A DNA stretch of 64,000 bases, taken from Halopseudomonas xinjiangensis. GTDB taxonomy: Bacteria > Pseudomonadota > Gammaproteobacteria > Pseudomonadales > Pseudomonadaceae. The position numbers and the translations under genes were made by a program. Below the pieces are notes generated by a model, which was not told the DNA's origin, did no database searches, and was given only the letters and a program-made list of their open reading frames with translations. The stretch lies in assembly GCA_011050525.1 (NCBI GenBank), contig DRFO01000030.1, forward strand, positions 62,001 to 126,000, in the 5' to 3' direction. Shown in pieces: positions 49,317 through 57,746 of this stretch (its first letter is position 1; the number at the start of each line of letters is the position of its first letter).

Positions 49317-51440
49317 TTAGAACTGGACCTGGTAGCCAAGCGTCAACGTCCGGCCCCGGCCGTTGAATAACCGCTGATTTATCGTGCTATCCGAGCCGGT
49401 GTTGCCCGCCTGGGCGTAGTAGGTCAGATAATCCTTATTAAGCAGGTTCTCGACGCCGACGCTGACTTCACCTACCGGTAGCTGATAGCCCAGGGAGGCG
49501 TCCACCAGCGTGTGACCGTCGAATTCCAGCCCCGGTGCGTCGAAGTTGCGGCTGGCATAGTGGTTGGCCTGGAGGCGGCTGTTCAGCTTGTCAGTCCAGT
49601 TCGCCTGCCAGCTCAAACCGTAGCGATCAGGCGCGATATTCGCACCACCCAGGTCTGTGTCGACCTTGCCGTCGCCGTCGGTATCAGATTCACCGTCCAC
49701 CTGGGCATAGATCATCTGCAGGCGATGCGCCTCGTTGACTTGCCATCCGGCGGTCATTTCAACGCCCTTGATCTCGGTGCGCTCCCGTCGGATCTGATAA
49801 ACCCCGCCTACGCTGTCCAGACGCGAACCCAGATCTGCGTCGGACTCGTAGTAGCTGATTTCAGCATCGAACGGGCCATGATCGAAGCGCAAGCCGATCT
49901 CGCGGTTATCAGTAACGATCGGCTGCAAATCAAGAAAGCTATCGACGCTCAGGTTCGGCTGGCCGATGCCGCGTAATACTCGCCCTACGTCCGGCATGCC
50001 GAAGCCCTCAGAGTAGTTAGCGAACAGTTGCAACTGGTCAATCATCTGCCAGACGACCCCGGTGTTGAACAGGGTTTCCTCGAAGTCCGGGTTGCCACCT
50101 TCCACAGTGACGCCGCCTGCCGAGGCGATGGTATTGAACGTGTCTACGTCTAGTTCGGCGAACTCGTGGCGCACACCGGCATGCAGCGTCAGCTTCTCGT
50201 GGGCCTGTATCTCGGCCTGCAGGAAGGGCGCATAGTTCTGAAATACCGTTTCAGGAACCCACTCGCGGTCGGTTTCGATAAGCATTTGACTGGTGGTGTC
50301 CTGCAGCACATCGAGGCCGCCCGTGAGCGTCAGACGGTCATCGAACATACCGTCACGGCTCAGGGTCAGCTTGCCGCCGTATTTATCGGACTCGTTCTGA
50401 GACTGATCGAACAAGGTCCCAATCGGCGCTATGGCAGGGTCTTGGAAAGTAGGCAGGATGTTGCCACCAAAGCGTGCACGAAAGCGCTGACTGTATAGTT
50501 GAAGGCTGAGCTCGTTGCCGGCCAGGTCACTGTGCTTGTAGGACAGGCTGGTGGCCAGCACCTCGTTCTGTGGCGCCTTGCCCAGCGGGTCGCCTTTACG
50601 CGAGGTGGCTGGTGTACCGGTCGCGCGATCACCGGGTACGTTGACGTACTCATGTTCGCCTTCGACTTGGTACCGGTTGACCATCAGCGCGACATTTTGA
50701 TTGTCGTCCAGCCAGTAGCCGAGCTTTAACAACAGATCGTTACTGGTGGAATCCATGATGTCACCCTGGGTGTCGTCCACCCCGATGAGGTCGCCGTTAG
50801 CGTCATAGAACATGCCATGGGTTTGCCAGGTGGCAGCGGCAAGGTAGTCCCACTTGCCCTGGTTGCCCTCGACGCTGTAGTTCAATTTGTAGCCGAGCCC
50901 TTCGGGCTCGTAGTCGGTTGGGGCGGTCAGACTGACGCCGGCGCGCTGCCGAAACGCCCCGCCTTCAGGACGTCGGGTGACGTAGTTGATGATCCCGCCG
51001 GTAGCGCCTAGCCCATGTTCCGCGCTGGCACCATGGATGACTTCGATGCGTTCGACCATGGACAGATCAATGGTGTAACCATCACGAGCGCTGTCGCGTA
51101 GCGGAGTCGATTGCGGGATGCCGTCGATCAGCACCAGCGCAGAGCGACCGCGAAAGGTTTCACCGGAACTGGTCATCTTCTGCCGGCTTGGCGAGTAGGA
51201 GGGGATAAGGTTGCTCAGTACCTGGCCGTGGTCGGAGGTGATAGTGAGCTGCTGCTCAATCTGTTCACGGCTGATCACGGTGATCTTTTGCGGCGTCTGG
51301 CCTACTTCGCTCCGGGCGCGGGTAGCGCTGATGGTGACTGCATCGAGTTTCATCGCCTCTTCGGCAACTGCCGATCCAGGGAAAGACAAAACTGCCAGCG
51401 AAATGGATAAGCCAAGATACGATTGTTTGAACACGTCCAT
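49317..51440 (-). CDS. TonB-dependent siderophore receptor
   Basis: 707-residue outer-membrane receptor. Signal peptide ends AVA-EE. A TonB box (DAVTISAT) and plug (SALVLIDGIPQ, VERIEVIHGASAEHG) precede a 22-strand barrel that ends in aromatic Phe (YQVQF). Under a Fur box, with reductase-type partners downstream, so import of a ferric siderophore is likely; the ligand is not known. Confidence 0.92.
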   Translation of the reverse strand: MDVFKQSYLGLSISLAVLSFPGSAVAEEAMKLDAVTISATRARSEVGQTPQKITVISREQIEQQLTITSDHGQVLSNLIPSYSPSRQKMTSSGETFRGRSALVLIDGIPQSTPLRDSARDGYTIDLSMVERIEVIHGASAEHGLGATGGIINYVTRRPEGGAFRQRAGVSLTAPTDYEPEGLGYKLNYSVEGNQGKWDYLAAATWQTHGMFYDANGDLIGVDDTQGDIMDSTSNDLLLKLGYWLDDNQNVALMVNRYQVEGEHEYVNVPGDRATGTPATSRKGDPLGKAPQNEVLATSLSYKHSDLAGNELSLQLYSQRFRARFGGNILPTFQDPAIAPIGTLFDQSQNESDKYGGKLTLSRDGMFDDRLTLTGGLDVLQDTTSQMLIETDREWVPETVFQNYAPFLQAEIQAHEKLTLHAGVRHEFAELDVDTFNTIASAGGVTVEGGNPDFEETLFNTGVVWQMIDQLQLFANYSEGFGMPDVGRVLRGIGQPNLSVDSFLDLQPIVTDNREIGLRFDHGPFDAEISYYESDADLGSRLDSVGGVYQIRRERTEIKGVEMTAGWQVNEAHRLQMIYAQVDGESDTDGDGKVDTDLGGANIAPDRYGLSWQANWTDKLNSRLQANHYASRNFDAPGLEFDGHTLVDASLGYQLPVGEVSVGVENLLNKDYLTYYAQAGNTGSDSTINQRLFNGRGRTLTLGYQVQF

Positions 51441-51493
51441 GCCCCTACTTTTTTGAAATGATTGGCAACAAAAGTGGGGGCGGATTGTAAACT

Positions 51494-51513
51494 AAATAAG
51501 AATAGTGCGCATT
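51494..51513 (-). promoter_or_regulatory. Fur box upstream of the TonB receptor
   Basis: On the minus strand AATGCGCACTATTCTTATTT matches the Pseudomonas Fur-type pattern AATGAGAATTATTCTCATTT at 16 of 20 positions. It lies about 55 bases before the receptor start. Confidence 0.68.
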
Positions 51514-51563
51514 AAGATTTAGAGGAGAGGTGCTGCGAAGGGTCCGTAAGGCCCTGTTCCGCT

Positions 51564-51600
51564 ACACTCGGCCATCCGTTGGCCTCAGCGAGTGTTTTTG
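51564..51600. other. Hairpin between the DUF1641 and receptor genes
   Basis: ACACTCG pairs with CGAGTGT, with inner GGCC pairs. The T tract follows on the plus strand only, while neighbours run leftward, so it is a poor terminator for them. It may still end formate dehydrogenase transcripts. Confidence 0.4.
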
Positions 51601-51603
51601 ATT

Positions 51604-52086
51604 TCAGTTATCAGTCGGTTTTCCTGAAAACTCGGTGATTGGCTTGTCAGCCTCCTTACCCAGCCTGTCAGCGAAGACTTTGAGCCCGTCGATTACTGGC
51701 GTCAGGGCCGCCCATAACTTGTCGTCGTGCAGCATCTTGTACGCGCCGCTGATGCCGGGTGCTTCGCTGTCGTGTTTGCCGGGGTCGTGGCGGTTCATCT
51801 CCTCGACCGCGTCCTTCAAACCGAACACTATCTTGTAGAACTGGCTCGGCGGGATTCGCGACAGGGCCATGCCCAGAATCGACAGGTTCTGGATGGCATT
51901 GAGCGATCCTTCCTTACTTATGCCGTTGACCAGAACCTTGGTCACTTCACTGCTTGAACAGACCAGATCGTTGGCGAAGCGCAGCACGCCTTGGTCGTGC
52001 AGGCTGTGCAGCAGGCGATCCAGTTCTTCATGGGCATCGGGTCCTATCCTGGTCGGTTTGACGTCGTAGTCGAGTTGTTCGGCCAT
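51604..52086 (-). CDS. DUF1641 protein, partner of formate dehydrogenase
   Basis: 160-residue protein, alpha-helical, no clear signal or strong membrane helix. DUF1641 proteins pair with formate dehydrogenase catalytic subunits (as Bacillus YrhD with YrhE) and are thought to link them to the membrane or quinone pool. ATG 52086 overlaps the previous stop by one base. Confidence 0.82.
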   Translation of the reverse strand: MAEQLDYDVKPTRIGPDAHEELDRLLHSLHDQGVLRFANDLVCSSSEVTKVLVNGISKEGSLNAIQNLSILGMALSRIPPSQFYKIVFGLKDAVEEMNRHDPGKHDSEAPGISGAYKMLHDDKLWAALTPVIDGLKVFADRLGKEADKPITEFSGKPTDN

Positions 52087-55055
52087 TAGAATCTCTCCGG
52101 ATGAGGGGCGTGGACGGGCGGTTCGACATAGTCGGCATCAACCCATTTGACTTCCACGGGGACCCCTTCGTTGGGTGTGCGATTGCCGTAGCGGAAATTG
52201 TTCTGCGGCAGCGGGGGCTCGCCCTGGCCGATAACCTCGATCTTGACCGCGGTCTCCTTGTACGCTGGCGTATTCACGTCCGGATCATGGTGTTCACCGG
52301 TCAGATGATTGACGCCGGGCTTGCCCTGGTGAATCGGCAGAAACAGGGTTTTCCCGGCGACGCGATCAGTGACTACCGCACGAACCTCGAGCGAGCCACG
52401 ACGCGAACTGATCTTTAGCCATGTGCCGTCTTCGATGCCGCGCTCTGCGGCCAACTGCGGACTGACCTCAACGAACCAGTTGGGGACCTGGGACCGGATG
52501 CGCGGACCGCGACCGGTCTGATTGGTACCCTGAAAATGTTCCAGCATCCTGCCGTTATCGAGCATGATATCGAACTCTTCATCTGCCGCTTCGGCAGGCT
52601 TTTTCCATTCCAACGGGAAGAGCACCGCCTTGCCGTCTTCGGTGTGGAACCGGTCGGTGTAAAGCAGGGGCGTGTCACTGCCGTCCGGCTGCATCGGCCA
52701 GCAGAGTGACTTCCAACCTTCGAGCCGTGCGTAGTTGACCCCTTTGAATATGTCGGACGTGGCGGCCACCTCGTCCATGATCTCCGAGGGATGCTGGTAG
52801 CCCCAGTCGTGGCCCATCCGGGCAGCCAGGTCTGTGAGGATGCGCCAGTCCGGTCGGCTGTCACCAAGCGGCGGCAGCACTTGATAAAAGCGTTGGATGC
52901 GCCGCTCGGTATTGACGAAGGTGCCTTCCTTTTCAACGCTGGGGCAGGCTGGCAATACCACATCAGCAAACTGCGCCGTGCGGCTGAAGAAGATATCTTG
53001 CACAACCATGAAGTCGAGCGCCTCGAATCCATCATGAACGTTCACGGTATTGGCATCGGAGAAGGCAGTCTCTTCGCCAATCACATACATGGCCTTGATC
53101 TTGTGGGTATCGGCGTCCTGCACCATCATGAAATTGTCCGATCCGACTTCAAGCGACAGCTGCTCCGGCGGCACGCCCCAGGCCTTGGCCCATTTGGCAC
53201 GCGTGGCCTCGTCGGTGACCTTTTCATAGCCGGGATACATGTTCTTCAGGCAGCCGAAGTCGCTGGCGCCCTGTACGTTGTTGTGGCCGCGCATCGGGTA
53301 GCCACCGGTGCCGGGTCTGCCGTAATTGCCGGTGACCAACAGCAGGTTGGACAGCGCTGTGCTGGTGTCAGCCCCATGGCTGTGCTGCGTGATACCCATC
53401 GCCCAGAGCAGGCAGACCGACTTGGCTTGGCCGATCATTTCCCCAGCTTCAATCAGCTGCGCCTTGGGTATGCCGGTAACCTGCTCGGCAAACTCCAGCG
53501 TAAAGGGTTCTAGCGATTGACGAAATTCCTCGACTTGATTGACCTGGCTGTTCAGGAAATCCATGTCGGCATAGCCATGGTCAAACATATAGCGCGCCAG
53601 AGCCGACGCCCAGACCATGTCGGTGCTGGTCTTGGGGCGGATGAAGATATCTGCCCGCTCGGCCATTTCGTGCTTGCGTGGGTCGAACACAATGGATTTC
53701 TGGCCGCGCAGCTTCTGTGCCGCTTTGACTTTTGAGGCGATTACCGGATGGTTTTCGGATAGATTGCTGCCGACCATGACCACCAGTTCGGCGGACTCGA
53801 TATCCGTAATGCTGCCCGCATCACCACCATAGCCCACCGTCCGGAACAGCCCCTTGGTTGCCGGGTTCTGGCAGTAGCGGGAGGAGTTGTCGACACTGTT
53901 GGTGCCGATGATCAGGCGAGCGATTTTCTGCGTGAGATAGGCTTCTTCATTGCTGGCTTTGCTCGAGCCGATAAAGCCGATTGTACTGGCGCCGTGTATG
54001 TCGCGTATCTCCATCAGGCGGCGCGCGACCAGGTCCAGGGCTTCGTCCCAACTGGCCTCGCGGAACTCGCCGTTGTCACGGATCAGGGGTGTGGTCAGGC
54101 GCTTGGGATCGTTGACGAAATCCCAGGCGAACTTGCCCTTGATGCAAGTGGAGATGCCATTGACCGGCGCTTCTACTACCGGCTGCACCTTGAGGATGTG
54201 ACGGTCTCGGGTCCACATTTCGAATGAGCATCCCACGCCACAATAGGTGCAGACCGTCTTGGTGCGCTTGATTTCGGGCTGTCGCCACTTCATATCCATC
54301 ATTGACACGCCAGTAATGGGCGGTGCACCGATGGTGTGCTCGAGCTTCTTGACGATATCGATCATCGGCCGTTTCAACGTCTGCGGTAAGGCCGTGAAAG
54401 GGCCAGCGTCCGGCTGCATGGTCTTTTCCATCAGGGCATTGCACGGGCAGACAGTGACGCAGTGGCCACAGCTGACGCAGCTGGAATCATCAATCGCGCG
54501 GCCGCCATCCCACAGCACGCGCGGATGTTGCATATCGAAATCGATGCTGAGGGTTTCGTTCACCTCGACGTTCTGGCAAGCCTCAACGCAACGTCCGCAC
54601 AAAATGCATTGGTCCGGATCGTAGGTGTAGAAGGGGTTGGATTCGTCCTTGTCGTAGGGTTTGCGCTGAAATTCGTAACGTTGCACGGGCATGTTCATAT
54701 CGGCGAAGGTGTTATGCAGGGTGCAGTCGCCGGTATTGTTCTCGCACAGCGTGCAATACAGTTCATGCTTGGCCAGCAACCTGTCCATGCCCTCATGCCG
54801 AGCTGCCTTGGCCCGTTCGACCTCGCTGGAAATCGTCAGACCTTCTGCAGTCCGAACTGCACAGCCGCGCTGCAGCTCACCGTCGATTTCGACCCAACAT
54901 ACGTCACAGGTCTGTATTGGCCCCAGAGATCGGTGATAGCAAACATGTTCCAGATCGATGTCATGCCCGGCAAGAAAGTCGATCAGTGGCTCGTCCGCAT
55001 TCCCGGTAAGCGGTTTGCCGTCATAAACTATTGTGCAGTTGGTAGTGTTGCTCAT
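52086..55055 (-). CDS. Formate [17 protein letters not shown] molybdoenzyme, multi-Fe-S single subunit
   Basis: 989 residues from ATG 55055 (AAAGGTG upstream). Order: 2Fe-2S domain (Cys39, 50, 53, 65), NuoG-like His/Cys cluster (His97, Cys101, 104, 111), two 4Fe-4S ferredoxin repeats (about 150-160 and 193-205), then the molybdopterin domain with 4Fe-4S Cys269, 272, 276, 304. The molybdenum ligand is Cys395 in SRYCQNPAT; no in-frame UGA, so not a selenoprotein. This is the FdhF/YrhE-type soluble enzyme oxidising formate to CO2. A DUF1641 gene follows. Confidence 0.88.
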   Translation of the reverse strand: MSNTTNCTIVYDGKPLTGNADEPLIDFLAGHDIDLEHVCYHRSLGPIQTCDVCWVEIDGELQRGCAVRTAEGLTISSEVERAKAARHEGMDRLLAKHELYCTLCENNTGDCTLHNTFADMNMPVQRYEFQRKPYDKDESNPFYTYDPDQCILCGRCVEACQNVEVNETLSIDFDMQHPRVLWDGGRAIDDSSCVSCGHCVTVCPCNALMEKTMQPDAGPFTALPQTLKRPMIDIVKKLEHTIGAPPITGVSMMDMKWRQPEIKRTKTVCTYCGVGCSFEMWTRDRHILKVQPVVEAPVNGISTCIKGKFAWDFVNDPKRLTTPLIRDNGEFREASWDEALDLVARRLMEIRDIHGASTIGFIGSSKASNEEAYLTQKIARLIIGTNSVDNSSRYCQNPATKGLFRTVGYGGDAGSITDIESAELVVMVGSNLSENHPVIASKVKAAQKLRGQKSIVFDPRKHEMAERADIFIRPKTSTDMVWASALARYMFDHGYADMDFLNSQVNQVEEFRQSLEPFTLEFAEQVTGIPKAQLIEAGEMIGQAKSVCLLWAMGITQHSHGADTSTALSNLLLVTGNYGRPGTGGYPMRGHNNVQGASDFGCLKNMYPGYEKVTDEATRAKWAKAWGVPPEQLSLEVGSDNFMMVQDADTHKIKAMYVIGEETAFSDANTVNVHDGFEALDFMVVQDIFFSRTAQFADVVLPACPSVEKEGTFVNTERRIQRFYQVLPPLGDSRPDWRILTDLAARMGHDWGYQHPSEIMDEVAATSDIFKGVNYARLEGWKSLCWPMQPDGSDTPLLYTDRFHTEDGKAVLFPLEWKKPAEAADEEFDIMLDNGRMLEHFQGTNQTGRGPRIRSQVPNWFVEVSPQLAAERGIEDGTWLKISSRRGSLEVRAVVTDRVAGKTLFLPIHQGKPGVNHLTGEHHDPDVNTPAYKETAVKIEVIGQGEPPLPQNNFRYGNRTPNEGVPVEVKWVDADYVEPPVHAPHPERF

Positions 55056-55413
55056 CAGGGCACCTTTATTATGGAGCCTGGTGCTCATTCGGGCAGCTGC
55101 GGCCTCCTGGCATGGCGCACTAGCAAAGGCTAATAGCCGGCGCGGCAAACTGGGCGATGCGCTTGGCGCATTCGAAGATACTTCCTTGTGGGACAAGCCG
55201 AGTCGGCCGCCACAAACGAGCGAGCCAGGGCTTCTCGCACCATAGCGAATGATGCATCTGGACGTCGCTAGTATTTGGGACTGTCGACCGCAAAAAACGT
55301 TCGCGCGTTATTTGCGCATCTGCTGGCCAGCCGCCGGTTGGTTGGTGCTGGGTGGGTTACTCATCTAACGATCTTCCGGTTTAGACTGGAGGCGTCACGA
55401 GTCGGGAGTGTTG
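55056..55413. other. Intergenic region between formate dehydrogenase and hypothetical membrane pair
   Basis: Nothing convincing in 358 bases: no tRNA, hairpin or strong promoter. It should hold the divergent promoters of both units. Confidence 0.4.
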
Positions 55414-56193
55414 ATGAACAAACAGTCTGCAATTCACGCGCTTATCCTGGTCACGCTGTTTGGCTGGCTGCTTGTGCCCGAGCCGCTACAGGGCTGGTTG
55501 TTCTTTCCCGTGTGGATCGGTGCCTGCTGGTTGATTTTCACTGGCAGCCGCGAGGCTGCGCTGTTGCGGCGACGGACCTGGCTGGATCAGTATCTGCTTG
55601 CGAACTCGCCTTGGCACCGGTTGTTGCGAGGAGGAGCGCTCATGACCGCCTGGCACCTGCTGCTGGCTGCGCTCTTGTCGTTGTTCATGCTGGTAAAGCT
55701 TCTGGTGCTCAGCCCCTGGTTGTGGCTGGTGCTGCTGCTCAACCTGCCGATGCTGTTGGTGCTGACTCGGGCGCTTACGGCGAGAATGCGTGCGCATATC
55801 AAACCGGCTTCGCTGCCCGCATTGGTCAGGCGTTTCGTGGTGCCGCTCAACGTCGCGCTGCTGACGTTGGTCTATCTTGTCGTGACGCTAAATCTGCCCC
55901 AGCCAGACATGCAAGGGCAGACCTGGAACGAGGCGGTCGCTGTGCATCTGGATGCGGCCTCAAGCCAGCTGGCGCTCCTGGCGTTTTTTGAGCGCTCCTA
56001 CCTGCTCGTTGACCTGACCCTGCAGTGGGCTTTGCAAAATACCATGGGGGATACGGACCGCAATGGCGGATTGGCTCTGGTGGGGTGGAGCCTACTGATG
56101 CTGACAGGGAGCGCTTTCATCTGGGCTTATGTGCGCGTATTGGTAGGTGCAGATGCTCTATTCAGAGGCGCGTCGATCGATGAGCAAGCCTGA
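55414..56193 (+). CDS. Uncharacterised polytopic membrane protein
   Basis: 259 residues with about six helices (near 8-25, 28-45, 78-100, 103-122, 142-163, 225-245). A basic cytoplasmic stretch with LRRRTWLDQYLL lies between helices 2 and 3. Start at ATG 55414 with GGGAG; a GTG upstream is also in frame. No family recognised. It overlaps the next gene by 14 bases, so the two proteins probably act together. Confidence 0.65.
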   Translation: MNKQSAIHALILVTLFGWLLVPEPLQGWLFFPVWIGACWLIFTGSREAALLRRRTWLDQYLLANSPWHRLLRGGALMTAWHLLLAALLSLFMLVKLLVLSPWLWLVLLLNLPMLLVLTRALTARMRAHIKPASLPALVRRFVVPLNVALLTLVYLVVTLNLPQPDMQGQTWNEAVAVHLDAASSQLALLAFFERSYLLVDLTLQWALQNTMGDTDRNGGLALVGWSLLMLTGSAFIWAYVRVLVGADALFRGASIDEQA

Positions 56194-57325
56194 TAGCAAG
56201 CGCTGGAAAATGTTGCTGCTGGCCAGCGTGGCAGTCATTGCAGTGTTTTTAGGGCTGACAGCTGGTTACCGCCTGCTGACAGAGCGAATGGCCGACAATC
56301 AGCTGTTTTCCGTGTTGATCAATGATCAGAACTTGATCCTCGACGGGCGCACGCTGGAACAGTTCAATCGTGATTTGGTCCGCCTGAGCGGGGCGCAGCG
56401 GCAAGCGTTCTCCGATACCATGGCGTTGTGGATTGACCGCTGGGTGGATGACGCGTTCGGGCAGGCGATCGACGCCGTACCCGGCTATATGGACTGGTAT
56501 TACTCATTGCCAGGCTCCTATACCCGTTTGTATCACGCCCTCCATGGCGATCTTGATAAGGCTTTGACCGCTCGAATGCAAGGTCACCTGGTTGATCGAA
56601 GCGGCTTTGAAGATCGGCTGGCCGGCTTCGAGAGGGAATTTGCCGAAGAGTTTTTCCGCGCACGCAGTGAGCAAGGCGCCCGGTTGAGCAAGCAGTTGGC
56701 CCACCGCTATATGGCTCGCCAGGCTGGCGACGCTGAGGTTCTGCCCCAGCCTGAGATCTCGCTGGACCTGGACGCTGCGATTCAACGCGGCTTCGTCGGC
56801 GGCGCCGATGATATCCGCCGCTGGCAAGTGAGTTCACAGGCGTCGGCGGTGGCCGGGGCTGGCACTCTGGCGCTACTGGCCAGGCGAGCAATCATTCCCC
56901 GTCTGATGTCGCTCACCACCGTTCAGGCCGCCAGGCGAGTCGCAGCTGGCTTTGCTGCGCGGCTGGCCCCACGCATGGCGCTGGCAATTGGCGTTGGCGG
57001 GAGTGCCGCCGCAGCAACTTCGCCTACCGGTCCTGGCGCGCTGGTAGCGGGTAGCGTCGCGTTCGCCACTGCGGCGGGCACCATTGTCATCACCGATTTT
57101 GCATTGTTGAAGGCTGAAGAAGCCACACTACGCGATGACAAGCAGCAGGACATCATCGACGAGTTGGTGGCTAGCCGCGAAACAACCCGGGCGCTGCTGA
57201 AGGACCAGATGCAGCTGGCCGTGGCGCAGACCGACACGGGATGGCAGCAGGCGTTTTCCCGACCCTACGATACCGCTGGAGTTGCTGACCGTTTCCATGT
57301 TTTCGGTTCGCGTTCGGCCCGATAG
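56180..57325 (+). CDS. Uncharacterised membrane-anchored protein with Ala/Gly-rich hydrophobic C-terminal part
   Basis: 381 residues: one N-terminal helix (about 12-32), a helical, charged region to about 225, then Ala/Gly-rich hydrophobic segments (about 225-305, including GGSAAAATSPTGPG and GALVAGSVAFATAAGT) and a charged tail. The Gly-rich pattern is suggestive of helix packing or insertion in membranes. No enzyme motif. ATG 56180 overlaps the previous gene. Its end lies 45 bases before the B12 promoter. Confidence 0.65.
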   Translation: MSKPDSKRWKMLLLASVAVIAVFLGLTAGYRLLTERMADNQLFSVLINDQNLILDGRTLEQFNRDLVRLSGAQRQAFSDTMALWIDRWVDDAFGQAIDAVPGYMDWYYSLPGSYTRLYHALHGDLDKALTARMQGHLVDRSGFEDRLAGFEREFAEEFFRARSEQGARLSKQLAHRYMARQAGDAEVLPQPEISLDLDAAIQRGFVGGADDIRRWQVSSQASAVAGAGTLALLARRAIIPRLMSLTTVQAARRVAAGFAARLAPRMALAIGVGGSAAAATSPTGPGALVAGSVAFATAAGTIVITDFALLKAEEATLRDDKQQDIIDELVASRETTRALLKDQMQLAVAQTDTGWQQAFSRPYDTAGVADRFHVFGSRSAR

Positions 57326-57370
57326 CTGGGCGAATAGCTCTCGAGCCCAGGGAAAACCCCAACAGCACAA

Positions 57371-57399
57371 TTGACGGCCCCCCTCAAAGCTTCTACTCT
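57371..57399 (+). promoter_or_regulatory. Sigma-70 promoter of the cobalamin operon
   Basis: TTGACG, 17 bases, TACTCT (four of six in the -10). Transcription would start near 57406, immediately before the riboswitch. Confidence 0.6.
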
Positions 57400-57410
57400 T
57401 CCGCCTGCTT

Positions 57411-57616
57411 CAGGTTCCTGTCCGTCTTTGACGGCAGGTGAAACTGGGAAGCCGGTGCGCTTGAGAAAGCTAACCCGGCGCTGCCCCCGCAACGGTAAAT
57501 GAGTGCCTGGTCCTTAGAAGGACCAGGCGGTGATTGCAAGAACCACTGTGCTTGGCATGGGAAGGTGCAATCGCAGGAATCAGAAGATTTCGCTCATGAG
57601 TCCGGAGACCGGCCTG
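57411..57616 (+). ncRNA. Cobalamin (AdoCbl) riboswitch
   Basis: The leader carries the class I B12 aptamer core in order: GGTTCCTGTCC, GGTGAAACTGGGAAGCCGGTG, the B12 box GCTGCCCCCGCAACGG, and the closing GTCCGGAGACCGGCCTG. A hairpin TGGTCCTT/AAGGACCA is a variable arm. About 130 bases follow before btuB, where the expression platform may hide its ribosome site. Likely switches off btuB and the downstream cob genes when B12 is plentiful. Confidence 0.95.
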
Positions 57617-57746
57617 ACGCGTGTCACAGCAGAACGGCGGGTTCTGTGGGTGCGCGGCTGTGTCCTTTCCTGCCGTCTGCCATCAGCCCGTCGCCTGCTA
57701 CCAGTCAGCAGTGTCGTACGGGTAGGTACGACGGAGCCTTTCAAGC

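Noticed and set aside
51564..51600. Hairpin followed by T tract as terminator
   Set aside because: The T tract lies on the plus strand whereas genes on both sides run leftward, so it was not called as a terminator.
52791..53513. 240-codon open frame antisense to the formate dehydrogenase gene
   Set aside because: Contained in a conserved molybdoenzyme domain on the other strand and without a start signal.
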